From the NCBI RefSeq assembly GCF_002967765.1, contig NZ_PUHY01000013.1, positions 110,806-174,805 on the forward strand: a stretch of DNA of 64,000 bases. The letters are read 5' to 3'. The position numbers and the translations under genes were made by a program. The stretch's first letter is position 1. Each line of letters opens with the position of its first letter. The DNA is from Blastopirellula marina (GTDB taxonomy: Bacteria; Planctomycetota; Planctomycetia; Pirellulales; Pirellulaceae). The notes below the pieces were generated by a model. It saw only the letters and a program-made list of their open reading frames with translations, searched no databases and had not been told where the DNA came from. Below are positions 8,468 through 16,421 of the stretch, piece after piece.

Positions 8468-9043
8468 CTAGGCTGTCGCCTTCTTCGTGTACTCTTCCAA
8501 TAACTTGATCCACGGGCCGACGAAATGGCCGTTATCATGGAAGGTCCTGCCACTGATGAGGTTGTCGTCGATGACACAGGGCTCGTTGACAAACGTTCCA
8601 CCGCAAACTTCGAGATCGAACTTGCACTTCGGCACGGTTGCCATCCGACGGCCCTTCACGCAATCGGCGTAGGCAGGGATTTCTACACCGTGACAAACAC
8701 TGGCGATTGGCTTATTCGCCGCAAAGAACGCTTTGGTAGCGGCAACCAGATCTTTGTCGTAACGGATATATTCGGGGGCGCGACCACCACTAAAAAAGAT
8801 CCCGATGTAGTCGTCAGGATTGATCTCGCTGAAAGCGATGTCCGCTTGAATGGTGTAACCTTCCCATTCCTTGGTGATCGTCCAGCCCGGCTTCACCTCG
8901 TGCAGCACCATTTGGTAAAGCCGCTTTTCTGGGGCGGCAACAACCGGAGTAAAGCCAGCTTCGACAAGACGGTAATAAGGATACATCGTATCGAGGGTTT
9001 CGGCAGCATCCCCGACGATAATCAAGACTTTTCCCTCAGGCAT
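8468..9043 (-). CDS. DJ-1/PfpI-family protein
   Basis: Class I glutamine-amidotransferase-like fold of 191 residues. The nucleophile elbow is visible as KPIASVCHGVEI with Cys117-His118. An acidic residue near the N-terminus (GDAAETLD, Glu15) and IFFSGGRAPEYIRYD complete the PfpI pattern. Members act as glyoxalases, deglycases, chaperones or proteases, and the exact activity cannot be told from sequence. The start was chosen because AAAGGA lies about seven bases upstream; a longer in-frame extension overlaps the upstream gene and lacks family similarity. A zinc-ribbon gene and a large membrane-protein gene lie just upstream on the same strand, possibly in one transcript. Confidence 0.88.
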   Translation of the reverse strand: MPEGKVLIIVGDAAETLDTMYPYYRLVEAGFTPVVAAPEKRLYQMVLHEVKPGWTITKEWEGYTIQADIAFSEINPDDYIGIFFSGGRAPEYIRYDKDLVAATKAFFAANKPIASVCHGVEIPAYADCVKGRRMATVPKCKFDLEVCGGTFVNEPCVIDDNLISGRTFHDNGHFVGPWIKLLEEYTKKATA

Positions 9044-9089
9044 CTGAGTCCTTTCCAAGGCAGGATGGGGGTGGCAGGCGAGATCTATC

Positions 9090-9287
9090 TTAGTCGTAGT
9101 CTTGCTCCGGCTCGGCCCATGCTCGGGCCTGACCATCGTCGTCGATCTCGACATGAATCACATGAGGCCGGCAACAAACCGGGCAGTCTTCAACAAACTC
9201 CTGCACGCTTCCTTGAGAAGGATCGAGCGGGATGACAATGTCTTCCCCGCATGCATTGCAGATGTAAGTTATCTCTGTTTCCATCAT
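9090..9287 (-). CDS. Small CPXCG-type zinc-ribbon protein
   Basis: Protein of 65 residues with two metal-binding pairs, CNACGEDI and EDCPVCCRPH, followed by an acidic tail. This is the pattern of the CPXCG-motif cysteine-rich family of unknown function. AAGGAG is centred about nine bases before the ATG; two adjacent ATG codons (9287 and 9284) are both possible starts. It lies 26 bases after the TIGR04222-like gene and 46 bases before the DJ-1/PfpI gene, same strand. It probably binds one zinc and may serve as an adaptor; no enzymatic residues are evident. Confidence 0.82.
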   Translation of the reverse strand: MMETEITYICNACGEDIVIPLDPSQGSVQEFVEDCPVCCRPHVIHVEIDDDGQARAWAEPEQDYD

Positions 9288-9313
9288 AGCGAACTCCTTT
9301 TTAACAGCGTCCG

Positions 9314-10807
9314 TTAGTCTCCGCCACATCCTCCACAACCTGACCCGCACCCACTGCCGCAGCTGCTCCCACATCCAGAACCACAGCTACTGCTGCAGCC
9401 TGCTCCACCACAGCCAGCGTACCCACTGTTGTTTAAGTAAGTGGACCGCCGCACTTCCTGGTCGAGATATCCCAATTGTCCCATTGCGATGGCTGATAGG
9501 CCAAAGATTCCTGCTGCCAAAAAGATATCTTCGCCTGAAAACCCGTCGCTCCCGCGTACCGCGGAACCGAGATGGGAGTGCTCGGATCGTAGATTCCTGA
9601 GAACGCTTTCACCCGCCGAGGTACGGAAGCCACGTCGGAACAGCCAGATGGCGGCAACCACCGCCACGGCAACCATCAGGATCAACAGAAACACAGGTTT
9701 GTTTCGTGATAACCCGACGAATATCTTGACGGTACCGAGTGCCGCAACGCCTGCCATCATCAGCGATGGTACCCACCGCCGGATGAAAGATTCGCATGGG
9801 TTGGATTCGATCAATCCCATTTCCTGCAGGATGGCCCCTTCTTCGATCGCCAACGGAATAACCTTCGCGACGAGCTTACCAAGTTCTCCTGGCTTGGAAT
9901 CAGGGACGGAACGATAAATCTGCTTCTCGACCTCGCTGGCATCGACCGGTAACGGATTGGCTGTTTCCAATTGATATTTCTTCCCACTTATCCAGCCACC
10001 CTCGATCTCCTTCAACTGCAGTGTTTTCTCCTCGATCATCTTCGCAATCGCAGCTAAAACAAGACCCTTTGGCCCCTGGGCAAGGTAGACCTTCTGCGCT
10101 GGCGTTTTTACTTCTACGGGAAGGGGAGGATCCTGACACGGGTACAAGAAGCGAATCGAGACGGCCATGACAAGCGACAAGCCACCGATCAACGCAAAGA
10201 ATTTCAGGAACGTGGGCCCATCAAAATCAAAAGGCTGGAACGGCATTGGGGCATCCGCAGCGCAGCCCCCAAACATCGCCACCGGGATAATCAAGAGCAA
10301 CGCGAAGGTGAGCCACTTCAGCGGATTGCGAGGAATCAGGAAGTAGGTATTTGTATCGACCCAGCGGCTATCAGCGGCGGATTCCATTTGTTCGCCCACC
10401 GGCGGCCAAATGTCCGCTGGGGGTGCCTGCTGGAAAAAATGCTCGTAGCTTTCCAACGTTCGACCGTACCACGAGTCGAACTTTTCCGTCTCCTCGTTAC
10501 CACCCTTCGTCGGGCAGTGATGTAATGGACGCGGCAAGACTTCCCCACATAGCTGAGTCCAATACGACTTGGTGTAAGTGAGATGTAGGTGCCATGCCTG
10601 ATCGATGGCTTCCGAGGGAGAGACCGCGTGTCCCGAAACCATCGACAGAAATAGAAAGCGACGATACTCCTCGATGACGCGCTTGGCATATCCAAGACGC
10701 CAACCATTTTCACGAGCGAGACGGGCCGCGAACGTTAAGGTTGCCCCTGGTTCATCAAACTTAAAATCGACGAGCTTTTTCCACAACACTTGAGCTTCAG
10801 CGTCCAT
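9314..10807 (-). CDS. TIGR04222-like membrane protein with Gly/Cys-rich tail
   Basis: Protein of 497 residues. The N-terminal 120 residues resemble a soluble helical region often found in glycine-rich-domain proteins (SEAIDQAWHLHLTYTKSYW). Several transmembrane segments follow: about 165-182, 200-222, and three more between 345 and 450. Between them is a cytosolic stretch with KVYLAQGPKGLVLAAIAKMI, typical of TIGR04222 proteins. The last 32 residues are almost only Gly, Cys and Ser with eight cysteines, spaced CGSGCGSSCGSGCGSGC. The role of this family is unknown. Such tails may bind metal or form disulfides. It heads a run of three same-strand genes with the zinc-ribbon and DJ-1/PfpI proteins. 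Confidence 0.78.
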   Translation of the reverse strand: MDAEAQVLWKKLVDFKFDEPGATLTFAARLARENGWRLGYAKRVIEEYRRFLFLSMVSGHAVSPSEAIDQAWHLHLTYTKSYWTQLCGEVLPRPLHHCPTKGGNEETEKFDSWYGRTLESYEHFFQQAPPADIWPPVGEQMESAADSRWVDTNTYFLIPRNPLKWLTFALLLIIPVAMFGGCAADAPMPFQPFDFDGPTFLKFFALIGGLSLVMAVSIRFLYPCQDPPLPVEVKTPAQKVYLAQGPKGLVLAAIAKMIEEKTLQLKEIEGGWISGKKYQLETANPLPVDASEVEKQIYRSVPDSKPGELGKLVAKVIPLAIEEGAILQEMGLIESNPCESFIRRWVPSLMMAGVAALGTVKIFVGLSRNKPVFLLILMVAVAVVAAIWLFRRGFRTSAGESVLRNLRSEHSHLGSAVRGSDGFSGEDIFLAAGIFGLSAIAMGQLGYLDQEVRRSTYLNNSGYAGCGGAGCSSSCGSGCGSSCGSGCGSGCGGCGGD

Positions 10808-11016
10808 GTGAAACGGTTCTCCGTCGAGTCAGGTTATTTCTACTGTTTTGTCGGATCAGCCATCGAGATGTTGTTCGTCCAAGTCACTCCCTTTATTCTA
10901 AAGAAAAGCTTACCTTCCACGCGACTGGGAACACACCACCCAACCTAATGCTCCGATTGGCGGGAATATTCACCCTAATTCCCCACATCTGGACTCTTCT
11001 TCGGGAATCGAAATCG

Positions 11017-12453
11017 ATGAAAACTTCGCGCCGTTACTTTCTCAAGGGAACCGTCGCTACGGCTGCCATCGCCAGTACGGTCCCATGTGTTTCCGCCCAG
11101 CCGAACAGTGCCCCGATCTACCAAGCGACGGGTCTTCGAATTGGTGAAGTCACTCCAACGACGGCAATTGTCTGGACACGGCTAACAAAGAACACCGCCC
11201 GTAATAATGACGGGGTTGTTTTCAAGAAGCGAGGCAAGTCGGAAGAAGCACTAAACACACCGGTCGAATCGATCGAAGGCGCCTGCCCGGGACAGCCCGG
11301 TAAAGTGCGGCTGGTCTATTGGCCAGCGGAAGAAAAGCAGAACGCGATTACCACATCTTGGATGAACGTTAATGAAGAGGGCGATTACATCCATCAATTC
11401 CCATTGGAGGGATTGAATCCACAAACTACCTATCACCTCCGCAGTGAAACTTTGATCGAGGGGCAACCGCCTCATGGGGCACTAATAGGCAAGTTTCGAA
11501 CCGCGCCCGAAGCAGATGTGGTCGCCCCGGTTAAGTTCTGCGTGATGACCTGCCAGGGATATCCCGATCGTGACCATCCCGATGGCCATCCGATTTATCC
11601 TTCGATGCAGGACAAAGATCCCGATTTTATCTCGTTGACAGGGGACTTGATCTACTACGACAACGACGCCCCCAGCGCGATGACTTCTGATTTGGCTCGT
11701 TTGCACTGGCAGCGCATGTTTAGTCTGCCACGGCTCGTGGAAGCACTGCGAAACACATCTACCTATTGGCTCAAGGACGACCACGACACGCTTGATGATG
11801 ACTCGTGGCCTGGACAAACGTACGGAGAATTTACCTTCGAAGAGGGGCAGAAAATCTATCGCCAGCAAGCTCCACTGGGTAGCCAATCGTACCGGACTTT
11901 TCGCTGGGGTAAGGATCTCCAGATTTGGTTAACGGATGGACGCGATTTCCGCACACCCAACAAAATGAAAGATGGACCAGAAAAAACAATCTGGGGTGCC
12001 GAACAAAAGGCTTGGTTCAAACGTACCGTTGCCGCCAGCGATGCTTCGTGGAAAGTCTTAATTAGTCCCACTCCGATCGTCGGTCCAGATCGTAAAAACA
12101 AAAACGACAATCATTCCAACGCGACCTACAGCCACGAAGGGAATGAGATTCGACAATGGCTACAAGCGAACGTGCCAGACAACTTCTTTGTGGTCTGCGG
12201 TGATCGACATTGGCAATATTATTCGATCCACCCTGAAACAGGTGTCAAAGAATTTAGTGTCGGAGCTGCCAGCAACTCGCATGCAGGCGGTACACCAGGA
12301 CGTGATCCGAAGTATCATCGGTTCCACAAGGTACAAGGTGGTTTCCTGAACGTACGGGTCGACGGAAACAAGGATCGTTCGTGGATCGTGTTTCAACTGT
12401 GCGATGTCGACGGTGAGGTGGCATTCGAGCAGACTTTCGAGGCCGATCGCTAA
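11017..12453 (+). CDS. PhoD-like alkaline phosphatase/phosphodiesterase, Tat-exported
   Basis: Secreted metallophosphoesterase of 478 residues. The N-terminus KTSRRYFLKGTVATAAIAS is a twin-arginine signal ending near CVSAQ. The Fn3-like N-domain (GLRIGEVTPTTAIVWTRL) precedes the catalytic domain with metal-ligand motifs CVMTCQGYPDRD, ISLTGDLIYYDND, KDDHDTLDDD and VVCGDRHWQYYS. PhoD enzymes use Ca2+/Fe3+ and release phosphate from diesters and monoesters outside the cytoplasmic membrane. The ATG at 11017 was chosen because it places the twin arginines at residues 4-5; an upstream in-frame ATG at 10948 would add a non-signal extension. The ribosome site is weak. The gene is divergent from the TIGR04222-like gene. 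Confidence 0.87.
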   Translation: MKTSRRYFLKGTVATAAIASTVPCVSAQPNSAPIYQATGLRIGEVTPTTAIVWTRLTKNTARNNDGVVFKKRGKSEEALNTPVESIEGACPGQPGKVRLVYWPAEEKQNAITTSWMNVNEEGDYIHQFPLEGLNPQTTYHLRSETLIEGQPPHGALIGKFRTAPEADVVAPVKFCVMTCQGYPDRDHPDGHPIYPSMQDKDPDFISLTGDLIYYDNDAPSAMTSDLARLHWQRMFSLPRLVEALRNTSTYWLKDDHDTLDDDSWPGQTYGEFTFEEGQKIYRQQAPLGSQSYRTFRWGKDLQIWLTDGRDFRTPNKMKDGPEKTIWGAEQKAWFKRTVAASDASWKVLISPTPIVGPDRKNKNDNHSNATYSHEGNEIRQWLQANVPDNFFVVCGDRHWQYYSIHPETGVKEFSVGAASNSHAGGTPGRDPKYHRFHKVQGGFLNVRVDGNKDRSWIVFQLCDVDGEVAFEQTFEADR

Positions 12454-12500
12454 TTAATTGCCAATCATTTGATTCGACTGCTTGAATAGAACGTTGACGC

Positions 12501-12854
12501 ATGGAACTCTTCGCCGTTGAAATTAGAACCGCCCAGTGGGAGACCATGCTGCGATGGTATACGTCGGCTTTACGAATGGATTCTCGACTACGCAGTGAAG
12601 AAGATGGCTACGCCCTGCTTACGGGCGAAGGATGGCGATTGTCGTTGCTGCAGTTGCAGGATGACCAGCCTCGAGATCGATCGGCCATTAGCCTGGCAAT
12701 AGAAGTGGAAGACTTGGAGATGGTTCGTCGGCATGTTGCAGCCTACCTAACCGAGCCGGAAGCCCCGATTCAAAAGAGTGACGAGGGCTTCATTCAGTGG
12801 ACTATTGCTGATCCGGACGGAAATCGGATCAAGCTTTTCCAATTCGAACGTTAG
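12501..12854 (+). CDS. Glyoxalase/bleomycin-resistance (VOC) family protein
   Basis: Short vicinal-oxygen-chelate protein of 117 residues, the usual single-module length. The pattern FAVEIRTAQWETMLRWYTSA begins the first beta-alpha-beta-beta-beta unit. DEGFIQWTIADPDGNRIKLF ends the second with the typical DPDGN signature. A conserved Glu (VEIR) and the terminal region could supply metal ligands, but the set is not complete enough to name a reaction. It lies 47 bases after the phosphatase gene on the same strand and converges with the redoxin gene, only eight bases from its stop. Confidence 0.8.
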   Translation: MELFAVEIRTAQWETMLRWYTSALRMDSRLRSEEDGYALLTGEGWRLSLLQLQDDQPRDRSAISLAIEVEDLEMVRRHVAAYLTEPEAPIQKSDEGFIQWTIADPDGNRIKLFQFER

Positions 12855-12862
12855 AGCGGTGC

Positions 12863-13474
12863 TTAACGTCGGCGACTTCGCTTGTATCGAATATTGCAAC
12901 CGATCGCGACGGTTTCCTGAACTTCGGGCTGCTTTCCAGCGAGCACGGCTTCAACCGCTTTGTTCACATAGTTGATCGTTGCCTTCTCGGCGTCGGTATC
13001 GTCATCAAGTGCTCCCATGTAAACGACGTGTCGCTCTTGGTCCAAAACGAAGAACTCAGGCGTCCGGGTGGCGCCCCACGCTTTGCCAAGTTCCTGCTTT
13101 TCGTCTTTTAGATAGGGGAACGTAAACTTCGCGGCTTTTGCTTTCTCTGCCATAGCCTCCAGCGAATCTTCGTCGATCAAATTGGAGTTCACCGCGACCA
13201 GGCCAACGCGATCGTCGTCGTGCCACTTCTTAGCGAGGTCTTTCAGTCGAACCTCGTAATCAATCGCATAGGGACAAGTGTTGCAGGTGAACGCGACGAT
13301 CACCACCTTCTTCCCTTCAAGCTGTTTCCAACTATGTGATTCTCCGTCAACTCCGGGCAAGTCATTCCATGGTATGAGAACTTCCCCCACATTAACGACA
13401 GGATTGTACTCGCCCGCTGCAAGTGGGGTAATCAGAGCAAGCAGAACCCAAATAATCGGGACGATGAACTTCAT
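12863..13474 (-). CDS. Exported thioredoxin-like redoxin (AhpC/TSA type)
   Basis: Protein of 203 residues with a signal peptide (FIVPIIWVLLALITPLAAG) and a thioredoxin fold. The active pair is Cys64-x-x-Cys67 in FTCNTCPYA, and the cis-proline is Pro139 in TRTPEFFVLD. A further Cys193 near the basic C-terminus (AIGCNIRYKRSRRR) is unusual and may resolve a disulfide or be decorative. This subgroup is common in planctomycetes and is annotated as redoxin or peroxiredoxin-like; substrates are unknown. It presumably acts in the periplasm. It stands alone between the convergent VOC gene and the divergent signalling operon. Confidence 0.85.
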   Translation of the reverse strand: MKFIVPIIWVLLALITPLAAGEYNPVVNVGEVLIPWNDLPGVDGESHSWKQLEGKKVVIVAFTCNTCPYAIDYEVRLKDLAKKWHDDDRVGLVAVNSNLIDEDSLEAMAEKAKAAKFTFPYLKDEKQELGKAWGATRTPEFFVLDQERHVVYMGALDDDTDAEKATINYVNKAVEAVLAGKQPEVQETVAIGCNIRYKRSRRR

Positions 13475-13689
13475 ATTTTTTCGTCCTTCGCGTGAAGACT
13501 ACGGTTTTGGGAAAAATCTGTCGATTTACCAAAGTAGGTAACAAATAGTGCTTGTGGAGTTGTTTTTGAAAATCAAATCAGCCACCATAACACTGCAACT
13601 TAGTTGAATAAGCGACAAAACCCGGGGCAGGTAGCGTCTATTCTAGTTCAACGCTTCGTCGAACATTCGTGCGCGCTGTCCCTTAATAG

Positions 13690-13709
13690 TATGACTTTCG
13701 CCAGTCATA
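13690..13709 (+). promoter_or_regulatory. Hairpin touching the ribosome-binding site of the ethylene-receptor-like kinase
   Basis: TATGACT (13690-13696) and AGTCATA (13703-13709) form a perfect 7-bp stem with a six-base loop, directly followed by GGGAGGG (13710-13716) and a TTG start at 13725. The arrangement suggests control at the level of translation initiation, though this is inference. Confidence 0.45.
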
Positions 13710-13724
13710 GGGAGGGCGAAACGC

Positions 13725-14918
13725 TTGATTCTGATGCTAACAGGTTTTCTGAGTCGGGTTTGGCTTTTCTTTGCCAACCTCTTCGCTACCGATGGGTTTC
13801 CAGCACGTTGGTATTGCGGTTCGGTATGGACTGAGGAGCCAGAAGTTGGCTGGCTGCATATCATTTCCGATCTCGCGATCTTTGGGGCCTATCTAGCGAT
13901 TCCGATTACGCTCGTTTTCTTTTTAATGCGACGTCGCGATTTCCCCTTCCCGAAGTTGGTCGTCCTGTTTGCCCTGTTTATCGTTTCATGCGGGTTTGTT
14001 CATCTGACCGAAGCGATCATTTTCTGGGAGCCGGTCTACCGTTTCTCCGGCTTCATGAAATTAATCACCGCGATTGTCTCTCTCGGAACCGTGTTCGCGA
14101 TGATCCCCGTGATTCCACGCGTGCTGAACCTACCTGACCTGGAGAAGTTGAACGCCCAGATGGAGGTTGAAATCGCGGAACGCAAAAAGGCCGAGCGTGA
14201 ACTTCTCCGACACATGAAACAGCTGGAAAAGTCGAATCAAGAACTCGACGAATTCGCCTACATCGCCTCGCACGACCTACGCTCGCCGCTACAAGCCGTG
14301 AAGAACCTCGCCAGTTGGATCCGCGATGACAACGAAGGACAACTAAATGAAGAATCGGTTCGCTATATTGAATTGATGCAACAGCGCATCAAACGGATGG
14401 AGACTCTGCTGGACGACCTTCTACAATACTCGCGAGTGGGACGAAAGAACCAAGAGCCTGAAGAAGTCGACACCAATCATCTGCTGAAATCGATCACCGA
14501 CAGCCTGCAACGGCCCGCTTCCATGAAGATTGAAATTGGTCCAGGGATGCCGGTCTTTCATACAATTAAGGTGCCGCTTGATCTCACACTGCGGAACCTG
14601 ATTCAAAATGCGATCAAACACCATGATCGAGAGGATGGTTACATCCGCGTTACCTGCCAAAACGTGGGAACGTACTATGAGTTTGCCGTACAGGACGACG
14701 GCCCCGGAATATCGCCCGAATTTCACGAGCGGATTTTCAAGATGTTCGAGACACTTCGTCCTCGCGACGATGTCGAAGGCAGCGGGATGGGCCTGTCGAT
14801 CGTGAAGAAGACAGTCGAAGCAATCGACGGAAAGGTAAGCCTCGAATCGGAAATAGGCCAGGGAACAACGTTTCGGATTCTATGGCCGAAGATTTTGGCG
14901 AAGGAAGGACAGGAATGA
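13725..14918 (+). CDS. Sensor histidine kinase with ethylene-receptor-type membrane domain
   Basis: Membrane kinase of 397 residues. Residues 45-130 form three transmembrane helices that match the ethylene-binding domain of plant ETR1 and cyanobacterial SynEtr1. Asp49, Tyr56, Ile59, Pro60, Ile86, Cys89 and His93 fall at exactly the spacing of ETR1 Asp25, Tyr32, Ile35, Pro36, Ile62, Cys65 and His69, including the Cu(I) ligands Cys and His. A coiled coil (about 140-175) leads to a HisKA domain with phospho-acceptor His183 (IASHDLRSPL) and an ATPase domain with Asn295 (NLIQNAIKHH), DDGPGI and GSGMGLSIV. A GGGAGGG site supports the TTG start at 13725. Two response regulators follow, the first overlapping by four bases. 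Confidence 0.9.
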   Translation: MILMLTGFLSRVWLFFANLFATDGFPARWYCGSVWTEEPEVGWLHIISDLAIFGAYLAIPITLVFFLMRRRDFPFPKLVVLFALFIVSCGFVHLTEAIIFWEPVYRFSGFMKLITAIVSLGTVFAMIPVIPRVLNLPDLEKLNAQMEVEIAERKKAERELLRHMKQLEKSNQELDEFAYIASHDLRSPLQAVKNLASWIRDDNEGQLNEESVRYIELMQQRIKRMETLLDDLLQYSRVGRKNQEPEEVDTNHLLKSITDSLQRPASMKIEIGPGMPVFHTIKVPLDLTLRNLIQNAIKHHDREDGYIRVTCQNVGTYYEFAVQDDGPGISPEFHERIFKMFETLRPRDDVEGSGMGLSIVKKTVEAIDGKVSLESEIGQGTTFRILWPKILAKEGQE

Positions 14919-15346
14919 TTCTCCAAACAATTAAAATCTTGCTCGTTGAGGACGATGACATCGACGCTGAAGCTGTCCGACGCGGATTTGCCAAAGCTCA
15001 TCTCGATTGCACAATTCATCGGGCGCGCAATGGTATTCAAGCTTTGGAACTTTTGGAGCGTTCCGATAGTCCGTTTCGACGCGGTGAGTTCATCATTCTG
15101 CTGGACTTAAAAATGCCAGGCATGAATGGCCTCGAGTTTTTGCGAAACCTCCGTCGGCATGATGAACTGAAGCAAAGTATCGTTTTCGTTCTAACGACAT
15201 CGAATGACGATCAAGATCGCGGCGAAGCGTATGCCGAAGGAATTTCTGGCTACGTTACTAAATCGCATGCCGGTGTTGAATTCCGTGACTTGATTGGAAT
15301 GCTGGATCACTACGCCCAGATTGTCGAATTCCCGAAGTGTGGTTGA
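14915..15346 (+). CDS. Rcp1-like single-domain response regulator
   Basis: Stand-alone receiver domain of 143 residues without an output domain. The acidic pocket is EDDD at residues 12-15, the phospho-acceptor is Asp64 (ILLDLKMPGMNG), the switch Thr lies in FVLTTSND and the Lys in GYVTKSH. The insertion FRRGEFIILLD is typical of Rcp1-type regulators that pair with phytochrome-like or other bacterial kinases. Its ATG overlaps the kinase stop as ATGA, with GAAGGACAGG just upstream, so the two are translationally coupled. It probably shuttles phosphate between the ethylene-receptor-like kinase and a downstream partner, possibly the next gene product. Confidence 0.9.
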   Translation: MILQTIKILLVEDDDIDAEAVRRGFAKAHLDCTIHRARNGIQALELLERSDSPFRRGEFIILLDLKMPGMNGLEFLRNLRRHDELKQSIVFVLTTSNDDQDRGEAYAEGISGYVTKSHAGVEFRDLIGMLDHYAQIVEFPKCG

Positions 15347-15360
15347 GAAAGTCCTCTTAA

Positions 15361-16398
15361 ATGAGCGAAGTATCCGCATCTCCGAAGATTCTGTTGGTGG
15401 AAGACGATTCCGTATTTCGTTTGCTCGTCAAGCGATTGCTGGGGCGTGATTTTGCTATCTCGGAAGCCGATTGCCTGCAAGCGGCACGTGGCCAACTGGC
15501 ATCTCAGTCGTATTCCTGCGCGTTGCTCGACTATCGCCTGCCCGACGGAAACGGACTACAGATTCTGCCGGAATTGGTTCTCTTGGATCTGCCTGTGGTG
15601 ATGATGACTGCGATGGGGCACGAGAGCTTAGCCGTCGAGGCAATAAAGCTAGGTTGCCAAGATTACCTAGTAAAGGACGACCTGAACCGAGATACCCTCG
15701 TCCATAGCCTTTCCAGTGCGATGCAAGATGCACCATCGCAGCGACAGGCGATTCGCCAGCGCATTGTCTTTCCGCAAATTGTTCAGGCCGCAACCACTCA
15801 GTGTCGTGAAACAACCGCCGCCCTGCGGGAACTCATCGAAAAAGCCAAAGTGCTACCCAGCCATGATCTGCCGCACCTCGATCGGTTGGGAAATCTGATG
15901 GATGGAGTGCTCGCGTACACGAAGATTACGTCCGTCGACTGGTCGCCAGAGCCGGTCTCGGTAACAAGCGCCGTTGAACCGGCCGTCCAAGAGTTGATCG
16001 CAGCTGGCCTCGCCATCCAGACGAATCTCACCTCGAAGCCTCTACCACCCGTTCAATCTGATCCAGAAGCAGTGCGAACCATCGTTCGCAACTTACTCGA
16101 TTTCGCTGTGCAGTATGTTCGGCCAGAGCAGAATCCATCGATCACCCTGCAAACGATGGCCGTCAATCTGGAAGCCTGTGTACAAATTGAGTTGCTCAAT
16201 CCGATGGAAAGCAACCTCGTACAAACGCTTCACTGTCTGCCAGAGCAGATCGATCCAGAGCTGGAAGTCAGCCGACTCTTGATTGAAAAACTGCGGGGTC
16301 GGCTATGGATTGAAGATGCAAAAGATCGTTGCCGAATTGGGTTCGCACTGCCTTACCAGAGTGGATTTGATTCTACGTCAACGCAAGATCGTCTCTAG
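15361..16398 (+). CDS. Response regulator with degenerate kinase-like C-terminal domain
   Basis: Protein of 345 residues. Residues 8-125 form a receiver domain with Glu14-Asp15-Asp16, Asp57 (CALLDYRLPDGNG), Thr in MMTAMGHE and Lys in YLVKDD. The rest resembles a histidine-kinase dimerisation and ATPase region: helical QAATTQCRETTAALRELI, then VRTIVRNLLDFAVQY in the N-box position and SRLLIEKLRGRLWIED near the end. It lacks a phospho-acceptor His in a normal H-box, and the glycine-rich nucleotide motifs are absent, so it is likely catalytically dead and may act as a scaffold or kinase-binding modulator. It starts 14 bases after the previous gene. It ends convergent with the methyltransferase gene. 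Confidence 0.83.
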   Translation: MSEVSASPKILLVEDDSVFRLLVKRLLGRDFAISEADCLQAARGQLASQSYSCALLDYRLPDGNGLQILPELVLLDLPVVMMTAMGHESLAVEAIKLGCQDYLVKDDLNRDTLVHSLSSAMQDAPSQRQAIRQRIVFPQIVQAATTQCRETTAALRELIEKAKVLPSHDLPHLDRLGNLMDGVLAYTKITSVDWSPEPVSVTSAVEPAVQELIAAGLAIQTNLTSKPLPPVQSDPEAVRTIVRNLLDFAVQYVRPEQNPSITLQTMAVNLEACVQIELLNPMESNLVQTLHCLPEQIDPELEVSRLLIEKLRGRLWIEDAKDRCRIGFALPYQSGFDSTSTQDRL

Positions 16399-16421
16399 AC
16401 GGAGTTTGCCGTAGTGCCGGC

